Shown here: piece after piece, positions 27,156-35,785 of the stretch
How the letters are laid out: each line of letters opens with the position of its first letter
How positions within the stretch are numbered: position 1 is the first letter of the stretch
Assembly (NCBI GenBank): GCA_934402315.1
Contig: CAKRTS010000003.1
Span: 62,001 to 126,000 of the forward strand
Reading direction: 5' to 3'
DNA from: an uncultured Acetatifactor sp.
GTDB taxonomy: Bacteria; Bacillota; Clostridia; Lachnospirales; Lachnospiraceae
Length of the DNA stretch: 64,000 nt
The notes under the pieces: generated by a model
Seen by the model: the letters and a program-made list of their open reading frames with translations, nothing else
Database searches by the model: none
Told to the model about the DNA's origin: nothing
Translations under genes and position numbers: made by a program

Positions 27156-27859
27156 TTAGAGTGACGATCTGGAATGAATTTAAGCATGAGCGGGAGTATG
27201 AGGCGGTACGGGCAAACTATCCGGAGGGAATCCATGGCTGTATCGCGGCTTTTCTGGGAGAGGAGCAGGACATACAGGTTCGGACAGCCACCTTTGACAT
27301 GCCGGAGCACGGTCTGACGGAGGAGGTGCTGGCAGACACCGATGTGCTTGTCTTCTGGAGCCATGCCCTGCAGAATGAGTTTTCCGATGAGGTTGCCGGG
27401 CGCGTGCAGCGGCATGTGCTGGCGGGAATGGGGCTGGTCGCACTGCATTCGGCGCATTTCTCCAAGGTGATGAAGCAGCTTCTCGGCACAAGCATGACGT
27501 TGAAATGGAAGCACGGCGAGGAGGAGAAGCTCTGGTGCATCATGCCCACGCATCCGATCGCAGCGGGGATTCCGGAAATGATCGAGATTCCGAAGGAAGA
27601 AATGTACGGAGAGTATTTTGACATTCCGAAGCCGGACGATGTAATCTTTGCCGGATGGTTTTCGGGCGGTCAGGTCTTCCGGAGCGGCTGCACCTTTACC
27701 AGAGGTCTTGGAAAGATTTTTTATTTCCAGCCGGGTCATGAGGAATACCCGGTCTACCATATGCCCGAGATCCAGAGAATCATCACGAATGCCGTGAGGT
27801 TCTGCGCACCGGCGGTGAGCGGGCGGCGTTTCCTTACATGCACGAAAGTCGGGGACTGA
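27152..27859 (+). CDS. ThuA-like trehalose-utilisation domain protein
   Basis: A 235-residue protein with the ThuA (glutamine-amidotransferase-like fold) pattern: RVTIWNEFKHE at the start, DVLVFWSHALQNEF, GMGLVALHSAHFSKV, and FYFQPGHEEYPVYH near the end. ThuA proteins are linked to catabolism of trehalose and other disaccharides by oxidation at the 3-position. It overlaps the TetR gene and is followed 4 bp later by a TIM-barrel isomerase. The pairing of ThuA with a sugar phosphate isomerase/epimerase-like protein is common in Lachnospiraceae. No 3-keto-sugar dehydrogenase is in the window. Confidence 0.9.
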   Translation: MIRVTIWNEFKHEREYEAVRANYPEGIHGCIAAFLGEEQDIQVRTATFDMPEHGLTEEVLADTDVLVFWSHALQNEFSDEVAGRVQRHVLAGMGLVALHSAHFSKVMKQLLGTSMTLKWKHGEEEKLWCIMPTHPIAAGIPEMIEIPKEEMYGEYFDIPKPDDVIFAGWFSGGQVFRSGCTFTRGLGKIFYFQPGHEEYPVYHMPEIQRIITNAVRFCAPAVSGRRFLTCTKVGD

Positions 27860-27863
27860 GAAA

Positions 27864-28682
27864 ATGAAAATATCGGTGTTTTATGACCACATCCTCCAGG
27901 CGGCAGAGCAGACGGGAAAGTCACTGCCAGAGCTTCTGCGCGAGGCGCGGGAGGCAGGGATAGAGGCGGTGGAGATCAATATGACCTATCTGTCTGAGCA
28001 TGAGGAGACCTATGAGCTGCTGAGGGCTGCGGATCTGCAGGTGAGCTGTGTCTATGAATTCTATGAGATGGAAAGCCGGAATGAGACAGAGAGGGCAAGG
28101 AAGCACATTGAGACGGCACGGAAGGCGGGGGCGGGACTGATCCTCGTCGTGCCCGGTTTCTTTTCGGAAGAGACAGAGAGCTTTCGGGAGTGTGTCGGGG
28201 ATCAGGAGAAAACCGACGAATTCCTGAACGAAAATGAAAAAGCCCTCCGCATGGCAGAGGGCCTGACTGAGATCACGGCAATGGGCGCCGAAGCGGGCAT
28301 CCGGGTCGTGATCGAGGATTTCGATGATGTGAGATCGCCCATATCCTGCGTCAGTGGTATGAAATGGTTTCTCGGGCGCATACCGGAGTTGAAGGTTACC
28401 TTTGATACAGGGAACTTTATTACCCATAAGGAAGACATTTTCACAGCGTGGCAGGCGCTCAGGGACAGAGTAATCCATGTTCACTGCAAGGATCGCGGAA
28501 CACAGTCCGTCGCGGTCGGAGACGGTTATCTCCCGATGGCTGAGATTCTGACGGATATTCTGCAATCCGGTTATCAGGGCTATTTTGCAATCGAGCACTT
28601 TGATGCTCCGGAGCAGGAAAACTGCATCCGCAGATCGGCAGCTAAAATACAGGAAATCGCATCCATCAGCCAAAGTAGTTGA
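27864..28682 (+). CDS. Sugar phosphate isomerase/epimerase-like TIM-barrel protein
   Basis: A 272-residue AP_endonuc_2-type barrel. Landmarks are EAVEINMTYL near residue 35, AGAGLILVVPGFF around 90, GIRVVIEDFDD (metal-ligand Glu) around 150, VTFDTGNF around 185, RVIHVHCKDR around 205 and YQGYFAIEHFD around 245, which give the typical metal ligands. It is the last gene of the kinase-TetR-ThuA run. The natural sugar is unknown; 3-keto sugar or inositol-type substrates are possible for the family. Its end overlaps the end of the convergent TIR gene by 17 bp. Confidence 0.88.
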   Translation: MKISVFYDHILQAAEQTGKSLPELLREAREAGIEAVEINMTYLSEHEETYELLRAADLQVSCVYEFYEMESRNETERARKHIETARKAGAGLILVVPGFFSEETESFRECVGDQEKTDEFLNENEKALRMAEGLTEITAMGAEAGIRVVIEDFDDVRSPISCVSGMKWFLGRIPELKVTFDTGNFITHKEDIFTAWQALRDRVIHVHCKDRGTQSVAVGDGYLPMAEILTDILQSGYQGYFAIEHFDAPEQENCIRRSAAKIQEIASISQSS

Positions 28683-30366
28683 TGGATGTTTTTTTGCCTG
28701 CGGAACGGCTGGAAGCGGCGGGGATCTCATAGCCTTCGATTTCGATACAATCGGCGCTTTCATCACACAGGGCAATCAGCTTGGCAATCATTTTGAGCTT
28801 ATCCTTCATGCCGAAGCTGCCGCCGACGCAGTAAGGAGTTCCGTTCAGATAGTACTGGTTCATTGAGCCGAAGTAAACGGGCTTGTCCTCCTTTGCGACA
28901 CCGGTGTAGTCCGCCATGTCGATGCACAGGAGAGAATCGGCAGCTTCCTTCAGCTTTTCGGGATGCTTTTCGATCAGCTTATTGCAGATGATGCCGAGCA
29001 TATCGCTCTGGTTTGCCGAGAAGCTTTCGCCAAACACGCGGAAATCAACGCCGGAGGATTTCCCATGGCTGCTGTCGCCTTTTTCGGCAGCAGATCTGAT
29101 AACAGGCAGATCTACCTGCTCGGATTGGAAGATGTCGGGAGCTTCGCCACAGATGGAGAGAAGCAGAGCCATCTTCTTTAACTTTTCACCGATAGCGTAT
29201 GCGGTGCCGACGCAGAGCTTTTCCCCGTTGGAAAAGGTAAAATACTGACAAATTCTGAAGTACGGGGGCATGTCAGAGGTCTGGTTTTCCTTTGCGGTGT
29301 AATCAATGTCCGATACGCAGTTCATTCCCTTGTAGGAACCGACCTCGCCGATCAGCTCGGGATGGCGGTTCAATACCTGGGCAAAAAACAGCAGCATCAT
29401 GTCGGACTGGTTCGTGGTGTATTCCTTCTCGTAGAGCGTAAAGGTGATAGCGCCGGTACTGCTGTGAGGCTTTCTTGCGGGCTCTACAGGGGACGGGGTA
29501 TGCAGCTCCGCGGGCTGCTCTGGCTCCGGGAGTACAGAGGTCACAGGCGGTTCCGGTACGGTCTTCGGCGGTTCGGAAACGGTCTCAGCCGCAGAAGGAG
29601 TCCCGGAAGCCGGTGCGGAATCAAGTCTCTGTATGATTTCCTGATAAGGGCGCTCAAAGGGGTTGAGCATCTGTCTGTTCTTCTCGCTGGATTCGGTCTC
29701 AATGGCAGTGAGGTAGGCACTGTGAATGGTCTTTAGCAGCGAGGAAAGCTTTTTGTCGAAGTCATTGTCCTGTAAGCGGCCGGAATACAGTATTTCCTGA
29801 AAGGATTCCCAGATGTTTGCATAGGTGAGCGTGTTCTGGGAGATATTGGTTTCAAGGTTATTGCGCAGTGAGTCGATCTTTTCCTGATATTTCGGATTCT
29901 GGATCTTTATCAACTGATTGAGCTTGGCAAATTCATCCGATGATGCCTTGATCCTCTTATCCTCCAGCTCGCGCGCCTCTTCGCTGAGGGCTCTTGCAAT
30001 GTCATCCTTGGGCTGAAGATATACGGGAATGATTTCCTTGTCAAATTTGATAGCGGTCAGCAGCTCGATCAGGGTCGGCAGGCTGGTCACATATTCCTTG
30101 GATATAAAGAGCATAACAGCGGTTGTAAACTTCATGTTCTTCTCCATGGAGGTCAGCCAGGGTCTGTTCTCATCGTCGAAATTCTTGTCTGAGTAAACTC
30201 TTACGCCCTGCTCCCTGAGCTGGAAGACCTTATCCAGAAAGACCCTTTTCCAGTTGTCACTCTTGTAGCTGATAAAAATATAGCCCTTTCCCTCGGGGTA
30301 TGTGGTAATCTTCAAATTTTTCAGCGCTTCATCGCGCTCCAGTCCTTGTTCCTGTGTAAGTCCCAT
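28666..30366 (-). CDS. TIR-domain protein with two C-terminal repeat domains
   Basis: A 566-residue protein. The N-terminal TIR domain (about 27-150) shows GYIFISYKSDNW, the VYSDKNF region, and FISKEYVTSLPTLIELL, whose Glu (about 101) is in the position of the catalytic glutamate of TIR NAD hydrolases. A helical part (150-240) and a Pro/Glu-rich linker (about 245-300) follow. Two related ~100-residue domains end the protein (about 303-408 and 437-536): both carry TxNQSDMx, a xRHPE or xKHPE, a DYT, and a CVGxxxxxxxKLKxxAxLxxxC ending. I do not recognise this domain. The gene starts 1 nt after the upstream RyR gene stop, so the two are translationally coupled. A role as effector is inference. 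Confidence 0.85.
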   Translation of the reverse strand: MGLTQEQGLERDEALKNLKITTYPEGKGYIFISYKSDNWKRVFLDKVFQLREQGVRVYSDKNFDDENRPWLTSMEKNMKFTTAVMLFISKEYVTSLPTLIELLTAIKFDKEIIPVYLQPKDDIARALSEEARELEDKRIKASSDEFAKLNQLIKIQNPKYQEKIDSLRNNLETNISQNTLTYANIWESFQEILYSGRLQDNDFDKKLSSLLKTIHSAYLTAIETESSEKNRQMLNPFERPYQEIIQRLDSAPASGTPSAAETVSEPPKTVPEPPVTSVLPEPEQPAELHTPSPVEPARKPHSSTGAITFTLYEKEYTTNQSDMMLLFFAQVLNRHPELIGEVGSYKGMNCVSDIDYTAKENQTSDMPPYFRICQYFTFSNGEKLCVGTAYAIGEKLKKMALLLSICGEAPDIFQSEQVDLPVIRSAAEKGDSSHGKSSGVDFRVFGESFSANQSDMLGIICNKLIEKHPEKLKEAADSLLCIDMADYTGVAKEDKPVYFGSMNQYYLNGTPYCVGGSFGMKDKLKMIAKLIALCDESADCIEIEGYEIPAASSRSAGKKTSINYFG

Positions 30367-30367
30367 A

Positions 30368-32293
30368 TCATTTGTCTCCTTTATTCTGCTCAGTCACCTT
30401 GAGAATGTAATAAGGTGTGAAATCGTATTCCAGAGTGTCCGGCTTTTCCTGCTTCAGCCGTTCCCAGTTCAGTATGCAGGGATGCGTCTTGGCATTCAGA
30501 TCCTTTCGCTCTGCCCTCTCATATTTGAAGCCCTGCGTAATCATAAAGAGTGTCCAACGCCGGTGTTCGATCTGCTCCAGCTCCTCCTTGTCCGTTTCCA
30601 GAGAATATGCTTTCTGCTGGAGGACAAGCCATTTCTTGACATTCTGGTGCAGCGCCTGTGCGATACTGGATTCGCGGTCAAACATTTTCATGCTGTGCCA
30701 TGTCTCGTCGAGCTTCGTCCTGTCTCTTTCGATGCGGAGCTGTTCCTGTGTGAGCGTCTCCTCGATCCTGAGCATAAACTTATCATCAAGCACCCTGCCG
30801 CTCTGCTTATATTCACTGATTACATCGTAGAGCATGTTGTAGCGGTGATTGAAGAGCTTGGCATCATCAACGATGTCCCGGTTTGTCAGGGAGGCGAACG
30901 AGAAAATGTCCTTATTCCGCGCAATCTCAAAGAGGTTATTCTGCCGGTAAATATCGATCATATTCTGCTTGTCCTTTGTGCGGATGCCGATCGGAATCTC
31001 TGCCATGTCAGCGCCCTTCTTATAGAGAAGCTGTTTCAGCTCTATAATGGTGTTTGCCATGGAAGGTGTGTCACCCATGGCGATCACAAGATAGGTAAAG
31101 GGCATCTGCGCGTGGCACTGCCGGAAGAGCTTGCTGAACCGGAGCGTTCTTGCATCGGCTTTCCAGAAACGCAGGGTTACCGTGCCGTCCATGCTGAAAA
31201 GACGATTATCGGCATTTCCGGACAGCGTCAGCTCGTAATATTTCGCCTGTTCACCGAAGTACAGATCTTCGGAGGCCAGCTTGAGGTGATCCAGCATGTC
31301 TACGGAAAAATGCTTCATGAACGTGCCGATGATATTTGGCATATCCTTGTCAAAGACATCGATACAGATCTTGGAATCGGCTGACAGCACCGACATATTC
31401 AGAGCCTGCAGCAATGTGTGCTGGCCGAAGTCGCCGAAGCCGATGATGCCCATGTGGACATCGCGGTGATCCTTATCGTTCACAAGGTAGACGGGATGTT
31501 CCAGAAACATTTTGTTGACCGCCATCTGATTCACATCCACGATATTGATTTCAAGCTGCTTGTTTTCCGGCTTGTCGTAGTACTGCCGGATGAGCTCGCC
31601 CATGGAACAATCGTCGCAGCAGATGTAGACCTGCTGATAGCTCTTTGAGGCCTGTCCGTTCCTGCCCGTGAGCTCCATCAGCAGCTTCAGGTTCTCGATG
31701 TTTTCCATAACATTGTCGTCGCAGAGCAGAAAATATTCAAAGTGCGGCAGCCTCAGGGACTTTAAAACGGTCTCCATCGGCATGTCACTGTATTTCTGGA
31801 TGAATTTTATGCCGTGGCGCAGATAGTTTGATTTCTTTTCGTCGGAGATGCCGCTGTTTTCGACTACTGTGAGATTGCAGTCCCCGGAAAGGGAGTCGAT
31901 GAAGTTTGACTGGTATGCGCCTCCGCCCAGAACCAGTATCTTATTGACCTTTTTCTTTGTAAGCAGACCGCGGATGTAGTTTGCGGGCTTCAGAATCAGG
32001 ATGGTCAACGCACCGATGGTACAGAAGGGCGCGACAATTACGGATGCGCAGTAAAGGTAGGTGATGATCCCCCTTACAATGCCGCCGCCGGACTCGTTAA
32101 AAAAGCGTATCGCTTCACTCTGCTTAATATCGGGGTCGATCTTGTATGCTTTGATGGCATTCTGGATATTGAGCGATATTTTTAAGAAGGTGTTTTCCGT
32201 GTCGTGGTAGTACATGACACCCTCGATGATACATAAGATAAAGACAGCCAGTGCCGTATACCAGAGATAGTCCTTATATTTGTTTCGCTTCAT
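30368..32293 (-). CDS. Membrane-anchored double Rossmann (TrkA-N-like) protein with C-terminal RyR domain
   Basis: A 641-residue protein. Two hydrophobic segments near the N-terminus (about 9-27 and 75-103) are followed by a first Rossmann motif, ILVLGGGAYQSNF (about 119-131), and a second, HMGIIGFGDFGQ (about 277-290), like the paired RCK/TrkA-N nucleotide-binding modules of K+ channels and transporters. The last ~70 residues are a RyR domain: EHRRWTLFMITQGFKYE, then KTHPCILNWERL. No pore helix or selectivity filter is apparent. A promoter lies just upstream; AGGAGGAACTTACAA precedes the ATG. It is coupled to the TIR gene. RyR domains are known in prokaryotic conflict systems; sensor or switch function here is inference. 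Confidence 0.82.
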   Translation of the reverse strand: MKRNKYKDYLWYTALAVFILCIIEGVMYYHDTENTFLKISLNIQNAIKAYKIDPDIKQSEAIRFFNESGGGIVRGIITYLYCASVIVAPFCTIGALTILILKPANYIRGLLTKKKVNKILVLGGGAYQSNFIDSLSGDCNLTVVENSGISDEKKSNYLRHGIKFIQKYSDMPMETVLKSLRLPHFEYFLLCDDNVMENIENLKLLMELTGRNGQASKSYQQVYICCDDCSMGELIRQYYDKPENKQLEINIVDVNQMAVNKMFLEHPVYLVNDKDHRDVHMGIIGFGDFGQHTLLQALNMSVLSADSKICIDVFDKDMPNIIGTFMKHFSVDMLDHLKLASEDLYFGEQAKYYELTLSGNADNRLFSMDGTVTLRFWKADARTLRFSKLFRQCHAQMPFTYLVIAMGDTPSMANTIIELKQLLYKKGADMAEIPIGIRTKDKQNMIDIYRQNNLFEIARNKDIFSFASLTNRDIVDDAKLFNHRYNMLYDVISEYKQSGRVLDDKFMLRIEETLTQEQLRIERDRTKLDETWHSMKMFDRESSIAQALHQNVKKWLVLQQKAYSLETDKEELEQIEHRRWTLFMITQGFKYERAERKDLNAKTHPCILNWERLKQEKPDTLEYDFTPYYILKVTEQNKGDK

Positions 32294-32344
32294 TTGTAAG
32301 TTCCTCCTTCAATGCTGCACGTATGCCGGCAGCGCAGCACTTAT

Positions 32345-32373
32345 ATTATAGCATGACCGGTAGGGCAGAACAA
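32345..32373 (-). promoter_or_regulatory. Promoter of the RyR-TIR operon
   Basis: On the minus strand TTGTTC (32373-32368), a 17-bp spacer and a perfect TATAAT (32350-32345) lie 52 bp before the RyR gene and directly after the stop of the upstream zinc-ribbon gene. Confidence 0.65.
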
Positions 32374-32374
32374 C

Positions 32375-33832
32375 TTATACCGGCATCATTCCCTCGATGA
32401 CCCAGCCCTTGTTTTCCATGTGGTATTCGGTGTGGCAATAGGGGCATACGCGCTGTCTCACGGCATCAAAGCTGCCGCCGCAGCCGGTACAGCTTACGGA
32501 GGTGATTGAGAAACCGGGAGCCTCCCGCTCTGCAATGCTGCGGCACAGCGATACGTCGATGCAATCGCCGGATTTATAGATTCTTCCGTTGTGCTCACTG
32601 TAATTGATCCACCATGTCCGCAGTGTCACATGAAGAATGTTGTTCTGGACATAGAGCCTTTTTATGAGAAGAGCGCTGATGTAAGTCATTTCGACAATAT
32701 TGTCAAAATAAGGGTGCAGCGGCCCGCCGCAGAAGGATGCAAGGTTTGCCCTGTCATCGGAAAAAACGGCCATCCTGACAAGGGAAATAATCTGTCCCTC
32801 AAATTTCTCGTAGGAGAAGTTCCGATCATATCTGGAGAACGCCCTTGTCAGTTTGCGTTTTGAGGACAGCGCTTTCAGCGGGATATGCTTTCTGCCATCC
32901 GTCTGAAACAGTGTCAGAAGAAGAATCAGGTCGGTCACGATCAGACCGCCGAAACCACCGGCAATCAGTGCAACGAGATAGGAGTTCAACAGTACATAGG
33001 GCAGGCTGTACTCCTTTGAAAAAAATGTTATCAAAAATGTAATGAGAAATAAAGCCGACATGATGGTAAGGAAGGTATTCCGCATCACGGTTTTATTTTT
33101 ATGTATGGAATTGCTTCTGAGGAAAAACAGGTTCGTCACTCTGGGGAACAGGTCTGTAATGCGGAAACGGGTTCCACAGTAGCGGCAGCCTTCGGTCAGA
33201 AGCGCGACAGGGCTGACAGCGCCGCAGTTCGGGCAGGTCATGGTCATGTGCGCAAGCTCGCTTTCGTTTGGCGAGTGGACAATCATCTCGTACATCACCT
33301 CTTCCACCGTGCGGTCGTAGATAACGCCCTGTGCATTTTCAAAGGCAATATGGCGGGAGATATTCTCGTAGTCCATGTTCACCGTGTACCACGGGGATTT
33401 GCGGCGGACGGATCCCGTGCCGAAGCTGTCTCCCTTCACAGGTGTTACCCGGTGGCGCATTTTAAGTCCCTTGCGCTCCAGTCTCGCGCGCTGTAATTTG
33501 AGAAAATAGGCGGTATCACCGTCACAGCTTTCGGGGATGGAGCCGCCCTCATGCCATCCGTTCAGCTCCAGGGCGAACCGGTCAAACATTCCGCGTCCCT
33601 TATCCCATTCCGGCACATATTTACGGAAGGCGTGTTCCTGCACAATATAGCTTCTCAGCTTTACAATGCCGATGATGCAGAGCAGTATGCCGACGGCGAG
33701 AAGCGCCAGCCTTAAGGGGGCGGCGATGGACAGGGTGGCGAAGGACGCAGCGAAAGCGCCCACTGCAATCAGACAGATTCCGCCGCTCAGTTTTTTCGTA
33801 TCCGGTGGTGCTACACTTTGTGTTCTTTCCAT
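32375..33832 (-). CDS. Membrane protein with zinc ribbons and a Tim44-like domain
   Basis: A 485-residue protein. Two hydrophobic helices near the N-terminus (about 17-60), a soluble part, a zinc ribbon CPNCG...CRYCG (about 200-220), two or three more helices (about 255-325), a Tim44/Mba1-like domain (about 335-440; FSYEKFEGQIISLVRMAVF, DCIDVSLCRS) and a second ribbon CTGCG...CPYC (about 450-470). ATG 33832 follows AAAGGAG. It lies 81 bp ahead of the RyR-TIR pair on the same strand and may be part of the same system or only a neighbour. The Tim44-like call is from pattern memory and is moderate; the ribbons and helices are clear. Confidence 0.75.
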   Translation of the reverse strand: MERTQSVAPPDTKKLSGGICLIAVGAFAASFATLSIAAPLRLALLAVGILLCIIGIVKLRSYIVQEHAFRKYVPEWDKGRGMFDRFALELNGWHEGGSIPESCDGDTAYFLKLQRARLERKGLKMRHRVTPVKGDSFGTGSVRRKSPWYTVNMDYENISRHIAFENAQGVIYDRTVEEVMYEMIVHSPNESELAHMTMTCPNCGAVSPVALLTEGCRYCGTRFRITDLFPRVTNLFFLRSNSIHKNKTVMRNTFLTIMSALFLITFLITFFSKEYSLPYVLLNSYLVALIAGGFGGLIVTDLILLLTLFQTDGRKHIPLKALSSKRKLTRAFSRYDRNFSYEKFEGQIISLVRMAVFSDDRANLASFCGGPLHPYFDNIVEMTYISALLIKRLYVQNNILHVTLRTWWINYSEHNGRIYKSGDCIDVSLCRSIAEREAPGFSITSVSCTGCGGSFDAVRQRVCPYCHTEYHMENKGWVIEGMMPV

Positions 33833-33855
33833 AATTCTCCTTTGGGGACGTTGTT

Positions 33856-33904
33856 TTTGTCACGACGATGTGTACTTTGTCATGAGGATGTGCACTTTGT
33901 CACG
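33856..33904. repeat. 20-bp tandem repeat, 2.5 copies (possible IS21-type end remnant)
   Basis: The unit TTTGTCAYGASGATGTGYAC starts at 33856 and 33876, with a third partial copy (TTTGTCACG) at 33896. The period is exactly 20 bp and copies differ at only three positions. Tandem terminal repeats of about this size occur at ends of IS21-family elements, but no transposase gene is present. It lies between the divergent zinc-ribbon and DUF4143 genes and could instead be a repeated operator. Confidence 0.7.
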
Positions 33905-34019
33905 TTTATTTTACATAAGAGCATTATATACTGTTGGGGAGTAGAAGTAAAGGCGATTGACAATCAGTGCGATGGCGACTATAATGAATTTGAACTTTGG
34001 ATTAGTCGGAGGGCGACGT

Positions 34020-35252
34020 ATGGCTTATATCGAGAGGGCAATTACGCCAATTTTAAAAAAAAGAGTACAGAATAGTAAGTGTGTGCTTGTCACCGGGGCA
34101 AGACAGATCGGAAAATCTACCTTGATTAAGCATGATTTTCCCGATTACAACAGGGCAAATTTTGATGATAAACTGACGAGGTTACAGGCGAGGGAGGAGC
34201 CCAAGCTGTTTTTCCTGAACAATCCTTGTCCGTTATTTATCGATGAAGTGCAAAAGGAAAACAATGTTTTAGAGGAGATTAAGCTGCTGGTTGACGAGTC
34301 GGATGAAAGAGGCAGATTTATTTTATCCGGTTCGCAAAAGCTGGAACTTATGAAGGGAATGAGTGAATCCCTTGCGGGGAGAGTTTCTATAACGGAACTG
34401 TCAGGACTTTCCATGAGGGAAATTCATAATGTGAAATTTAACCGGCACTTTGTTCCTACAGGCGAATATCTGCTGGAAAGAGAAAAAGAGCTCAGACCCT
34501 ATGATAAGTTGTGGGAAACAATACACAAGGGCTTTTATCCGGAATTATACAATGTGGAAAGAGAGTGGCAGGAATACTATTCCTCATATGTATCTACTTA
34601 TCTTGAGAGAGACATTAACGAGTTAATTTCTGCGGATAGCATAACATTTACAAAATTTCTTACAGCGGTTGCCGCAAGAACCGGAGAAATGCTCAATTAT
34701 GCGAATATTGCCGGAGAAGTAGGAGTAAGTGAACTGACGATTAAGAATTGGATTTCTATTCTGGAAAGGACAGGAATTGTATATCTGCTGCAGCCATACA
34801 GTGCAAGTGCGCTCAACAGGGCAATTAAGACTCCGAAGATATATTTCAGGGATACCGGTCTGGCTTGCTATCTTACGCGTTGGCTGACAGCTGAAGCATT
34901 GAAATGTTCGGCGGTTGCCGGTAACATGTTTGAAACATTTGTTGTATCGGAAATATTGAAATCTTATACCAACGAAGGAAAGGATTACAGGTTTCATATT
35001 TTTTATTACAGAGGGAAAGATAAAACTGCCTCGGCGGAGAACGAGATAGATCTTATCGTCGAGGAGGATGGCGTATTGTACCCGGTGGAAATTAAAATGT
35101 CAGGAAATCCCAAGGCAAATATGGGCGCGACGAATCCTGTCCTTGATAAAATAAAGGATAAATCAAGAGGAATGGGAGTAATTCTCTGTCTGATTGATAA
35201 AAAAACGTATTTGCGAGAGAATCTGGTTGCTCTTCCAATTGAATACGTATAA
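34020..35252 (+). CDS. AAA-family ATPase with DUF4143 (first copy)
   Basis: The 410-residue protein has Walker A VTGARQIGKST (about 25-35), Walker B CPLFIDEVQKE (about 75), a sensor region FILSGSQKLELM, and a C-terminal DUF4143 region with a PD-(D/E)XK-like core: ENEIDLIVEEDG and YPVEIKMSG. Such ATPases are widespread in Firmicutes accessory DNA with no settled function. ATG 34020 is preceded by GGAGG at 8 nt; an in-frame open start at 33957 has no site. The gene is more AT-rich than neighbouring core genes, consistent with acquisition. It is convergent with the ArsR-type gene, 16 bp apart. Confidence 0.88.
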   Translation: MAYIERAITPILKKRVQNSKCVLVTGARQIGKSTLIKHDFPDYNRANFDDKLTRLQAREEPKLFFLNNPCPLFIDEVQKENNVLEEIKLLVDESDERGRFILSGSQKLELMKGMSESLAGRVSITELSGLSMREIHNVKFNRHFVPTGEYLLEREKELRPYDKLWETIHKGFYPELYNVEREWQEYYSSYVSTYLERDINELISADSITFTKFLTAVAARTGEMLNYANIAGEVGVSELTIKNWISILERTGIVYLLQPYSASALNRAIKTPKIYFRDTGLACYLTRWLTAEALKCSAVAGNMFETFVVSEILKSYTNEGKDYRFHIFYYRGKDKTASAENEIDLIVEEDGVLYPVEIKMSGNPKANMGATNPVLDKIKDKSRGMGVILCLIDKKTYLRENLVALPIEYV

Positions 35253-35268
35253 TTCATCGTCCCCCTTT

Positions 35269-35775
35269 TCAGGTGGGGGACGATATAAATGTGATCTTTC
35301 TGGCTTTCCGGCCTTCGGACGGTTCATTGGTAAGATGCTTCTGGATCAGCTGCGAATAGGCTGATAAGAAATCCAGATATTCCTGGTCGGAGAGCATAAG
35401 GGTTGCAGAGCCGACAGTCAGCATATCCTTCTGCGGGTCATTTCTCTCATCGGAAAGATATACGGAGAAGTCGTTTGCGAGGGAAAAAAGTGCAGTCTGA
35501 ATCGTTCGGTTAGTGTCTTCATTTGATTCTCCGGCACTGGTGGGCGCGGCGATAGAATAGCTTTTTTCGATCGAGCCGCGCCTTGGCGTTTCCTTTACCA
35601 CTTCAATAATGCCCGCATCAAGCAAAATCTTTATATGTCTATACAGACTTGCGCGGGGCACATCCGACAGAATCTCAAGAATCTGTGATGTTGTAGCTTC
35701 CTTACTGTTTAGGATGACCTGTAAAATTCTTTGTCTGACAGGATTAAAACATACATCTGCAAGATTGTCTTTCAT
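35269..35775 (-). CDS. ArsR-type winged-helix regulator
   Basis: A 168-residue protein with an N-terminal winged helix (about 8-75): NPVRQRILQVILNSKEATTS, QILEILSDVPRASLYRHIKIL and the wing EVVKETPRRG. The C-terminal part is helical. It lies 10 bp after the CPBP gene in one operon; autoregulation through the twin palindromes upstream of that operon is likely. No metal-binding cysteines of classical ArsR proteins are present, so it probably senses something else or none. Confidence 0.85.
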   Translation of the reverse strand: MKDNLADVCFNPVRQRILQVILNSKEATTSQILEILSDVPRASLYRHIKILLDAGIIEVVKETPRRGSIEKSYSIAAPTSAGESNEDTNRTIQTALFSLANDFSVYLSDERNDPQKDMLTVGSATLMLSDQEYLDFLSAYSQLIQKHLTNEPSEGRKARKITFISSPT

Positions 35776-35785
35776 ATCAAAATCC

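Noticed and set aside
33957..34019. Upstream start for the first DUF4143 ATPase
   Set aside because: GGAGG is correctly placed only for ATG 34020; the extension has no homologous character.
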